51,277 nucleotides of DNA, taken from positions 1 to 51,277 of the forward strand of contig JAUYTV010000052.1 in assembly GCA_030694985.1 (NCBI GenBank). The letters run 5' to 3'. The position numbers and the translations under genes were made by a program. This document shows, one piece after another, positions 35,148-42,101 of this stretch. The notes under the pieces were generated by a model. The model made no database searches and was not told the origin of the DNA. It worked only from the letters and a program-made list of their open reading frames with translations. Numbering within the stretch: position 1 is the stretch's first letter; each line of letters opens with the position of its first letter. This stretch comes from Methanoregula sp. Lineage in GTDB: Archaea > Halobacteriota > Methanomicrobia > Methanomicrobiales > Methanospirillaceae.

Positions 35148-35899
35148 TTCTTTCTCGCTGTTGTTTTCTTTGTTGTCATACCACTGCATGCTTCACAGGC
35201 GGGATTGCGCTCAACACCGAGCTCTTCCGCATGCGCCTGCATCCCATCCCAGATGAAGAGCCGGTTTGTGAGCAGTTCACCGCTGCCGATCAGGTACTTG
35301 ATCACTTCATTTGCCTGAATCGTGCCTATGATGCCCGGTGTCACACCGACAACCGGGAACACTTCCTTGGGCGGTGCCTTTGGAAAAATACATTTCAGGC
35401 ATGGGGTTGTCCCGGGAATGATCGTTGTTGCCTGCCCATAGAATCCCCGGATACCGCCATGGAAGAACGGGATCTCGTTTGCAATCGCTGCATTGTTGAG
35501 CAGGTACCGCGTTTTGAAATTATCCATTGCATCCACAATCCCGTCAGCCTTCCCAACGAGTTTTACCGCGTTCGATTCATCGATCTTTACATCAATGGCA
35601 TTGACCGTGATATCCGGATTGAGCGCCTGCAACTTATCTTCAGCAGATGCGGTCTTCTTCTTTCCGATATCCCGGTCGAAATGGAGAACCTGGCGGTTTA
35701 AATTCGTTAAGTCAACCACATCCATGTCAACAATGGTGATCGTTCCTACGCCAGCTACAGCGAGATAGATGGAGATCGGCGAACCTAATCCTCCGGCACC
35801 GGCAATAAAGATATGCGCCTTTTTCAGCCGCTCCTGGCCTTCCTCGCCAAAGAGCATCATCTGCCGTTTATATCGTTCAAGTTCCCGTTCTGAAAACAT
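35144..35899 (-). CDS. moeB: E1-like adenylyltransferase MoeB/ThiF
   Basis: 251 aa. Nucleotide-binding loop IAGAGGLGSPISIYLA, the R-finger region LTNLNRQVLHFDRDIGKKK, DAMDNFKTRYLLN, and two Cys pairs for zinc (CLKC and CEAC). Adenylates the C-terminal Gly of MoaD and possibly of other ubiquitin-like carriers such as the protein at 40700. AGGTGA lies just before the ATG. The cysteine desulfurase two genes upstream is a plausible sulfur donor. No rhodanese domain is attached. Confidence 0.94.
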   Translation of the reverse strand: MFSERELERYKRQMMLFGEEGQERLKKAHIFIAGAGGLGSPISIYLAVAGVGTITIVDMDVVDLTNLNRQVLHFDRDIGKKKTASAEDKLQALNPDITVNAIDVKIDESNAVKLVGKADGIVDAMDNFKTRYLLNNAAIANEIPFFHGGIRGFYGQATTIIPGTTPCLKCIFPKAPPKEVFPVVGVTPGIIGTIQANEVIKYLIGSGELLTNRLFIWDGMQAHAEELGVERNPACEACSGMTTKKTTARKK

Positions 35900-35936
35900 T
35901 GCTCACCTGATTTTTCTTAATCCATGCAGCCGGCTC

Positions 35937-36368
35937 TTAGTGCTGGCAGGTCATATCTTCGTGTTCATGCGAATGGGGGTTCTTTTCCACCCACGGCTCA
36001 AGCCCTTTTTTCACACGGTAATCATTGATGGCCTTGTGGATCCCTTCTTCGGCCAGCACCGAGCAGTGCATCTTGATAGGAGGGAGACCTTCGAGCGCCT
36101 CGGCCACCGCCATGTTCGAGACCTCCCATGCCTCTTCAAGTGTCTTTCCCCGGACCAGTTCCGTTGCCATGCTGCTGGATGCGATTGCAGCACCGCAGCC
36201 GAATGTCTTGAACTTCGCGTCCGTGATGACGTTGTTCTCGATCTTTAAGAAGATCTTCATAATATCCCCGCAGACAGGGTTTCCTACTTCCCCAATACCT
36301 TCAGCATTGTCGATCTCACCAACATTTCGCGGGTTTTTGAAATGGTCCATCACCTTTTCACTGTACAT
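35937..36368 (-). CDS. iscU: Fe-S cluster scaffold IscU/NifU (N-terminal type)
   Basis: 143 aa. Assembly cysteines C33, C58 and C102 and the Asp35 of the PVCGD motif are present. The tail is His-rich (HSHEHED...CQH), which may bind metal. The chosen ATG at 36368 overlaps iscS by 11 nt and has GGAAGG about 7 nt upstream, fitting translational coupling. It takes sulfur from IscS and iron to build [2Fe-2S]/[4Fe-4S] clusters. Other NifU domains are absent. Confidence 0.95.
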   Translation of the reverse strand: MYSEKVMDHFKNPRNVGEIDNAEGIGEVGNPVCGDIMKIFLKIENNVITDAKFKTFGCGAAIASSSMATELVRGKTLEEAWEVSNMAVAEALEGLPPIKMHCSVLAEEGIHKAINDYRVKKGLEPWVEKNPHSHEHEDMTCQH

Positions 36369-37557
36369 TGCAGCTACCTTCCTTTCCACTCTTTACGAAT
36401 AACGGGGACATGTCCCGCAGTTTTTTAACGATTTTCGGGAGAACTTCAAGCACAAAATCCACGTCCTTTTCCGTATTTGCATCGCCAAGTGTGAGCCTGA
36501 GCGAGCCGTGCGATATCTCAACCGGCAGACCGGTTGCAAGCAGCACATGCGACGGTTCAAGTGATCCTGATGTGCACGCACTACCAGTAGAAGCGCAGAT
36601 CCCTTCATCATCCAGCCAGAGGAGCATAGACTCGCCTTCGATAAATTCAAAACTCACATTGAAGTTCCCCGCGAGGCGTTTTTCCGGGTGACCGTTGAGC
36701 CGCGTGTGGGAGATGGTTGAAAGAACGCCATTGATGAGCCGGTCCCTCATGGAACGAATCTTTGCTGCATGTCCCGTTATATCGGCAGTTGCCATCTCGA
36801 TGGCCTTACCAAGACCGACAATGCCGGCAATATTTTCGGTACCCGCACGCCGCCTGCGCTCCTGGCCACCCCCGTGTATCAGGTTGTCGATCCGGACGCC
36901 TTTTTTAATGTAGAGCGCTCCTGTCCCTTTAGGGCCATAGAACTTGTGGGCAGAGAGCGAGAGCAGATCGATGTTCTGCGCTTTTACATCGATCGGGATG
37001 CTGCCGATTGCCTGCACTGCATCGGTATGGAAGTACACCTTGTGCTTGCGGGCGATCGCACCGAACTCGGCAATTGGTTCTATTGTCCCAATCTCGTTGT
37101 TCGCGTACATAATCGATATAAGGATTGTTTTTTCCGTAATCGCCTTTTCGAGCACCGCCGGATCCACAAGTCCATACTGGTCAACGGGGAGGTATGTGAC
37201 TTCAAAACCTTCCTTTTCAAGATACTGGCAGGTGTGAAGTACCGCATGATGCTCAATCTGTGTGGTGATGATATGGTTGCCCCGCTTCCGGTTTGCAAAG
37301 GCCACACCCTTGATCGCCCAGTTATCCGACTCGCTCCCTCCTGAAGTAAAATAAATCTCGCCCGGGTCAGCACCCAGCGCCTTTGCCGTCTGCACCCGTG
37401 CAAAATCGATCGCTTTTTTCGATTCACGGGCAATGCTGTAGATAGATGACGGGTTACCGAAATGTTCCGTGAAGTACGGTATCATTGCGTTTGCCACCTC
37501 CGGTTTTACAAACGTTGTTGCGGAATGATCCATGTAGATTGTTCGTTGTGCTCCCAT
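36358..37557 (-). CDS. iscS: Cysteine desulfurase IscS/NifS
   Basis: 399 aa PLP enzyme. The N-terminus reads YMDHSATTFV, the PLP Lys205 is in LSAHKFYGPKG, His104 lies in TQIEHHAVLH, and the catalytic Cys328 is in the flexible loop STGSACTSGSLEPSHVL. This loop marks the IscS/NifS group, distinct from the SufS type fused at 27695. It converts cysteine to alanine and a persulfide. First gene of the sulfur operon; the divergent regulator at 37762 and the palindrome at 37700 probably control it. Confidence 0.96.
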   Translation of the reverse strand: MGAQRTIYMDHSATTFVKPEVANAMIPYFTEHFGNPSSIYSIARESKKAIDFARVQTAKALGADPGEIYFTSGGSESDNWAIKGVAFANRKRGNHIITTQIEHHAVLHTCQYLEKEGFEVTYLPVDQYGLVDPAVLEKAITEKTILISIMYANNEIGTIEPIAEFGAIARKHKVYFHTDAVQAIGSIPIDVKAQNIDLLSLSAHKFYGPKGTGALYIKKGVRIDNLIHGGGQERRRRAGTENIAGIVGLGKAIEMATADITGHAAKIRSMRDRLINGVLSTISHTRLNGHPEKRLAGNFNVSFEFIEGESMLLWLDDEGICASTGSACTSGSLEPSHVLLATGLPVEISHGSLRLTLGDANTEKDVDFVLEVLPKIVKKLRDMSPLFVKSGKEGSCNVQ

Positions 37558-37699
37558 GGCTTTTCTCGTACCTGAATATCTGTTTGGAAGGTGAGATTAT
37601 TCTTTCCCACCCGTGCATACCATAAAACCATACTCTTTCTTCGGGCGAACCTTATGGCTGGTCCATGAACTCGAAAGATTTTTGTGGTTTCCCGGCATA

Positions 37700-37726
37700 A
37701 TTCACAATTGTGAATGCAATATATTA
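37700..37726. promoter_or_regulatory. Perfect 16-bp palindrome in the iscS/regulator divergent promoter
   Basis: ATTCACAATTGTGAAT (37700-37715) is a perfect palindrome, followed at once by a TATA box aatatatta (about 37718-37726) for the regulator gene. TTGTGA-like half-sites recur at about 37729 (atgtgac) and 37754 (gttgtga). A TATA-like ttttatgg for iscS lies near 37625 on the minus strand. Candidate operator for the HTH protein encoded at 37762. The remaining intergenic DNA has no gene. Confidence 0.65.
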
Positions 37727-37761
37727 TGTGACAACTGGGATAACTTAAACGTTGTGATACC

Positions 37762-38094
37762 ATGGAAGCGCCCTGTCAGAGAATAGTGTGGGATGTGCTC
37801 CCGGCAATCCGGGCAGCGATCGCAGTCGAACTCGTCAGGTGCGGGGTCTCCCAGGTAGAGGCATCGCGAATGCTTGAGATTGCGCCGTCCGCAGTCTCAC
37901 AGTACCTTTCCGGCAAACGCGGGTACAGGATCGAATTTGAAGATGAAGTGAAAAAAACGATCGCCACGCTGGCAAAGGACCTGATAGATAAAAAACAGGT
38001 CAATGTGATCGAACGAATCTGCGGGATCTGCCGCCAGCTCCGTGATGGTGAGGGGGGATGTGCAGGCCCGGTCACTGAACGGTGCGGTTCATAA
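37762..38094 (+). CDS. HTH regulator with C-terminal Cys cluster
   Basis: 110 aa. A helix-turn-helix of the Xre type occupies about 20-52 (VSQVEASRMLEIAPSAVSQYLSGKRG). A helical region follows and then C87-x2-C90-x9-C100-x7-C108, which looks like an Fe-S or zinc site. It resembles a group of small predicted archaeal regulators. Being divergent from iscS-iscU-moeB-moaD-moaE it may sense Fe-S status or sulfur supply and repress both genes; this is inference. GTGAT just upstream serves as ribosome site, close to the ATG. Confidence 0.85.
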   Translation: MEAPCQRIVWDVLPAIRAAIAVELVRCGVSQVEASRMLEIAPSAVSQYLSGKRGYRIEFEDEVKKTIATLAKDLIDKKQVNVIERICGICRQLRDGEGGCAGPVTERCGS

Positions 38095-38144
38095 TTTTTT
38101 TTATTGCATTCAGTTTAACCGGTAACGATAATTATGGTACTCCC

Positions 38145-38942
38145 ATGAATACGCGAGAAAAAACACACGCACTCAAAAAGATCATCGCATCAAAAGGATC
38201 GATGCTCATATCCTATTCTGGAGGTGTAGACAGTGCCCTTCTCGCAGTACTCGCAACAGAGGTGCTGGGCAAAAACGCCCGGTGTATCCTGCTCGACAGC
38301 CCGGTTGTCCCGCGTACTGCAATTATTGAAGCACAACAAATTGCACAGGATCATCATCTGACACTGGAGATTATTGCCGTATCTGTCATGGATGATGAAA
38401 AGTTTGTGAAAAATCCCGCAGAGCGCTGCTACTGGTGTAAAAAAAGTTCAGCCCGTGTATTGAAACAGCGAAAAAAGGCATTGAATATTGCCTGCATTGC
38501 TGATGGCATCAATGTCTCCGACACGGGTGAACACCGGCCCGGGCTCCTGGCAAGCACGGAAGAAGGGATTGTCCACCCATTTTTAGATGCGGGTATAACC
38601 AAGGCAGACATAAGGGAGATTGCACAGGCCAAAGGATTGCCATTCTGGAATAAGCCGTCAGCGGCCTGCCTTTCATCCCGCATTCCCTATGGAGATGAGA
38701 TCACCAATAAAAAACTCACCATGATTGAGGAGGCCGAAGCCTTCCTGCACACGAATGGGTTTTCCCAGTGCCGGGTCAGGATGCACAGGGATATTGCCCG
38801 GATTGAAGTTGCCCGCAATGATATGCAGAAAATCATGGACAAACAAGAGGATCTGGTAAAGAATTTCCGTTCGATCGGTTTTACTTATGTTACGCTCGAT
38901 CTTACAGGATACCGGAGTGGTAGTATGGATGAGGTTTTATGA
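38145..38942 (+). CDS. larE: LarE-like ATP-dependent sulfur transferase
   Basis: 265 aa PP-loop protein. SYSGGVDS (23-30) binds ATP; C175 in PSAACLSSRIPYG corresponds to the sacrificial/cluster Cys of LarE, and C95-x2-C98 (ERCYWCKK) adds two more Cys, fitting a [4Fe-4S]-type LarE. LarE supplies sulfur to the nickel-pincer nucleotide, but no larA, larB or larC is here, so the true target may be another thiolation. The ATG at 38145 is chosen; the open frame from 38082 starts inside the regulator gene. Overlaps fdhD by ATGA. Confidence 0.88.
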   Translation: MNTREKTHALKKIIASKGSMLISYSGGVDSALLAVLATEVLGKNARCILLDSPVVPRTAIIEAQQIAQDHHLTLEIIAVSVMDDEKFVKNPAERCYWCKKSSARVLKQRKKALNIACIADGINVSDTGEHRPGLLASTEEGIVHPFLDAGITKADIREIAQAKGLPFWNKPSAACLSSRIPYGDEITNKKLTMIEEAEAFLHTNGFSQCRVRMHRDIARIEVARNDMQKIMDKQEDLVKNFRSIGFTYVTLDLTGYRSGSMDEVL

Positions 38943-39775
38943 AAAAGGAAAGATCTGAGCCAAAAGAAAGTGTCATTAAAGAGGACATGAAGGGACAAAC
39001 ATCCCTTATGTACCGCAATATCCCCTGCATACGAGCGGACGGAAATCTCTATGAACCGGGTTCACACGATGTTGTTGAAGAGATACCATTTGCCCTTTTT
39101 ATCAACGGCCGGCACGCAATGACAGCGATGATGAGCCCGGTCAACCTGGAAGACTTTGTTACCGGTTACATGTTTACTGAACAGATCATTAAAACAGTGG
39201 ATGAGATCGAGTCAATCAAGATCGAGAAAAACCGGATGAGTGTGATTACCAAAAATCTGTTCAAAGTGCTCGGGCCAAAAAAGACCATCCTATCCGGTTG
39301 TGGAGGGAGTGCTTCATACATAGATGCAGAAAAACTGCCAAAGATCCAGTCTGACTTTTGCATCAGTGCTGAAGCGATTTCCACTGCTTTAAGATCCGTC
39401 CTTGATTCGGAAATTCACCGGGCTACCGGTGGTTTTCACATGGTTGTACTGCTGGATAAACAGCGGGTGATATGCATTGCAGAAGATATCGGGCGGCACA
39501 ATGCTGTCGACCGGGTCATCGGTTACGCACTGAAAAATCATATAGATCTGTCGCAGACATTTATCATCTCATCCGGGCGGATCTCTTCTGAGATGGCACG
39601 GAAATGCTTAATTGCAAATATTCCGGTCATTGTTTCACGCAGTGCAACCACCACTCTTTCAGTAGATATTGCAAAAAAGACCGGGCTGACGGTGATCGGG
39701 TTTGCCCGTGGCGCAAAGATGAATATCTACACGCATCCCGAACGCGTGCAGGGTATGCCGTCACTTCCCCAGTGA
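38939..39775 (+). CDS. fdhD: Formate dehydrogenase accessory sulfurtransferase
   Basis: 278 aa FdhD. Recognised by FVTGYMFTEQII, the Cys loop LSGCGGSASY, GGFHMVVLLD, EDIGRHNAVDRVIGYAL, SSGRISSEMARKC and SRSATTTLSVDIA. FdhD carries sulfur from IscS to the molybdenum or tungsten cofactor of formate dehydrogenase. The second Cys of the usual CxxC is Ser here. Methanogens of this group use formate, so the link to the moa genes next door fits. The extra N-terminal 25 residues are charged and may not be translated from another Met (codon 17). Its 3' end overlaps the convergent ncsA gene by 15 bp. Confidence 0.94.
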   Translation: MKKERSEPKESVIKEDMKGQTSLMYRNIPCIRADGNLYEPGSHDVVEEIPFALFINGRHAMTAMMSPVNLEDFVTGYMFTEQIIKTVDEIESIKIEKNRMSVITKNLFKVLGPKKTILSGCGGSASYIDAEKLPKIQSDFCISAEAISTALRSVLDSEIHRATGGFHMVVLLDKQRVICIAEDIGRHNAVDRVIGYALKNHIDLSQTFIISSGRISSEMARKCLIANIPVIVSRSATTTLSVDIAKKTGLTVIGFARGAKMNIYTHPERVQGMPSLPQ

Positions 39776-40699
39776 TTTCCGGAGCGTGCATACCTGGCAG
39801 AGTTCCCCGCTGCACGGATCCCCGCACTGGCGGCAGCGGCGCAGGGGTTCAGAGACTGCACGCCAGTTAACATGTTTTTCTATCGCCCTTTTGCTCTTTA
39901 TCAGGTTACGCATGGTGCCGGGATGTTTCTGTTCCATGGCAGAGAGCATTGTCCGGACCTCTAATCTCATGGCATGGCGGGTATACGGGCACTCAGGAAG
40001 AAAAGGGAACATATCCTGGACAAACAGGTAGGCGGCAATCTCTTTTTCAGATATCCCGGCAAGCGGTTTTATACGGGGAATGAAACAATCATGAGAATCC
40101 GCATCGCTGGTGCGGACAAGGCGGGACAGATCTCCACGAAGTGTGTTCATCAGTACTGACTGGGCTTCGTCATCGAGATTGTGACCTGTGGCGATCCTGG
40201 TCGCACCCGCCTTATGAGCTGCAACTGAAAGCGCCTTCCTTCGCAGGATTCCGCAGACCGAGCACGCCTGTGTTTCGCGCCCGATAAGAAGGGTGTCGAG
40301 ATCATCTCCAATAAGATCCGTAAACGAGATGCAGACATGCTCGATCCGGAGTTTTTTTGTTACCTCCTCTGCAGCCCGGATTGTATCATCACGGTAACCT
40401 GCAATCCCTTCATCCACGGTGATAGCCACAAGGCTCACATCTTCCCATGCGGGCAGGAGCCGGGTGAGGCACACAAGGAGTGCGGTGCTGTCCTTGCCGC
40501 CGCTGAACGCAACCGCGATCCGGTCATGGGGTTTAATGAGTTCCCTCTCACGAATCATTAAGGCTGCCCGTTCCTCAACATCTGCGATGAGATGGGCAGC
40601 ACAGAGATGCCGGTCCGGCTCCCGCAACCGGATGACCGGTGGTTCAGCGCAGAGCGTGCACCGCTCCGCTCCTCCGTTCGCCGGATTCCCATTACTCAT
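39761..40699 (-). CDS. ncsA: tRNA thiolation enzyme NcsA/TtuA type
   Basis: 312 aa. Zinc fingers at both ends (C14-x2-C17 with C33; C-terminal CRQCGDPC...CQVC). P-loop AFSGGKDST (66-71), catalytic/Fe-S cysteines C146-x2-C149 (CSVCG) and a later Cys (LPECPYTRH). Known members use a ubiquitin-like thiocarboxylate to thiolate U34 or U54 of tRNA. It starts immediately after the ubiquitin-like gene at 40700 and is probably translated with it. Whether position 34 or 54 is the target cannot be told from sequence. Confidence 0.92.
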   Translation of the reverse strand: MSNGNPANGGAERCTLCAEPPVIRLREPDRHLCAAHLIADVEERAALMIRERELIKPHDRIAVAFSGGKDSTALLVCLTRLLPAWEDVSLVAITVDEGIAGYRDDTIRAAEEVTKKLRIEHVCISFTDLIGDDLDTLLIGRETQACSVCGILRRKALSVAAHKAGATRIATGHNLDDEAQSVLMNTLRGDLSRLVRTSDADSHDCFIPRIKPLAGISEKEIAAYLFVQDMFPFLPECPYTRHAMRLEVRTMLSAMEQKHPGTMRNLIKSKRAIEKHVNWRAVSEPLRRCRQCGDPCSGELCQVCTLRKSLGK

Positions 40700-40894
40700 T
40701 CATCCCCCGTGTGCAATGCGGATGATCCGGATCTCATCATCGCCGCTGATCAATGTATCCTCTGGCACCAGCTTCCCGTTCCGGGATACAATCACATCTG
40801 ACGGGTTGATGGTAAGCTTGTCAAGGATACTGGTGATACTGACCGGATCCTCTTGCATAATATTTATCGTTGAATAGGAAAGGATAATTTTCAT
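40700..40894 (-). CDS. Ubiquitin-like sulfur carrier (SAMP/ThiS type)
   Basis: 64 aa, too short for many gene finders. Beta-grasp pattern: SILDKLTINPSDVIVSRNGKLV, then DDEIRIIRIAHGG with a C-terminal Gly-Gly, the site of adenylation and thiocarboxylation. The stop abuts the ncsA start. Together they match the archaeal Urm1/SAMP-Ncs6 tRNA thiolation pair. MoeB (35144) could be its activating enzyme. Divergent from nadA. Confidence 0.88.
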   Translation of the reverse strand: MKIILSYSTINIMQEDPVSITSILDKLTINPSDVIVSRNGKLVPEDTLISGDDEIRIIRIAHGG

Positions 40895-40998
40895 TAACAG
40901 CAGGGAATAGTTGGATGTGCCCGTTCATAAATTTCCCCCACACACCAGCTTTTTTAAAGAGGGGATAAAACGTATACAGCACAGGAGCGTTCATAAGG

Positions 40999-41904
40999 TT
41001 GCCTGCCACTTCACTCAAAGACGAGATCCTTGCCCTGAAAAAAGAGCGGGGTGCAATTATCCTTGTCCATAACTACCAGCTGCCGGAAGTGCAGGATGTA
41101 GCCAATCTCTGCGGGGATTCACTCGAACTCTCAAGAGCTGCTGCTTCCATGAAAGGCGAGGTGATCGTCTTTTGCGGAGTGGATTTCATGGCCGAAACCG
41201 CAGCAATTCTCTCGCCCGATAAGACCGTCTTACTCCCTGCACCCGATGCCTGCTGCCCGATGGCACAGATGATCTCGGCAGAAGAACTCCGGTATGCCAA
41301 AACCCGTAACCCGGACGCTGCCGTGGTCTGCTATGTGAATACCACAGCAGAAGTCAAGGCAGAAAGCGACATCTGCTGCACCTCGTCAAATGCCGTAAAA
41401 GTTGTCAACTCGGTAAAGCAGGACCGCGTGATCTTTGTTCCTGATCGGAACCTCGGGCGTTACGCAGCCCGGTTTACAAAAAAGGAGATCCTGCCATGGG
41501 AAGGGTTCTGCATTGTGCACGACCAGATAACATCGGCTCATGTTGCTGCTGCCCGTCAGGCACACCCGGATGCAGTGCTGCTGGTCCACCCGGAATGCCG
41601 CCCGGAAATAATCGATCTTGCAGATCATGTGGCAAGTACGTCTGGCATCATCCACCATGTCTGCACCTCTCAAAAACAGGAGTTCATCATCGGGACAGAA
41701 GTCGGGATCCTGCACCGGCTCCTAAAAGAGTGCCCGGAGAAACGGTGTTTCCCGCTCTCGCAAGCAGCAGTTTGCAGGAATATGAAAAAGACGGATCTTA
41801 AAAACGTGAGGGACGCATTGCAGTCACTTTGTCCCCGCATCACTGTGCCGGGCGAGATTGCAGACCGTGCCCGTGGCGCTATTGAGCGGATGCTGGCCCT
41901 CTGA
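40999..41904 (+). CDS. nadA: Quinolinate synthase A
   Basis: 301 aa [4Fe-4S] enzyme making quinolinate from iminoaspartate and dihydroxyacetone phosphate in NAD synthesis. HNYQLPEVQDVANLCGDSLEL, VFCGVDFMAETAAIL, PDACCPMAQM, YVNTTAEVKAESDICCTSSNAV, PDRNLGRYAA and VHPECRPE are all typical; the cluster Cys include those in NLCGDS-distal positions, HPEC and the late MKK-preceding AVCRNMKK. The start is a TTG at 40999 with AGGAG about 11 nt upstream. No nadB or nadC follows. Dependence on Fe-S clusters fits the surrounding sulfur genes. Confidence 0.94.
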   Translation: MPATSLKDEILALKKERGAIILVHNYQLPEVQDVANLCGDSLELSRAAASMKGEVIVFCGVDFMAETAAILSPDKTVLLPAPDACCPMAQMISAEELRYAKTRNPDAAVVCYVNTTAEVKAESDICCTSSNAVKVVNSVKQDRVIFVPDRNLGRYAARFTKKEILPWEGFCIVHDQITSAHVAAARQAHPDAVLLVHPECRPEIIDLADHVASTSGIIHHVCTSQKQEFIIGTEVGILHRLLKECPEKRCFPLSQAAVCRNMKKTDLKNVRDALQSLCPRITVPGEIADRARGAIERMLAL

Positions 41905-42101
41905 TCTTTACTTTTTTTTTATTCTCCCTGGTCTGTGATTCTGTTGTAATTCCCGATTCACACACCGGTTCAAGTGCTACATCAGACCGTATTTTTTTTC
42001 AACAGATCTGCCCGCAATGAATCCTACTGTTTTTTGTTGTTGTGCCCGCAACATACAAATAACTTAAAGACATTTTCCCTCACTTCAGAGTAGGATTCCG
42101 C

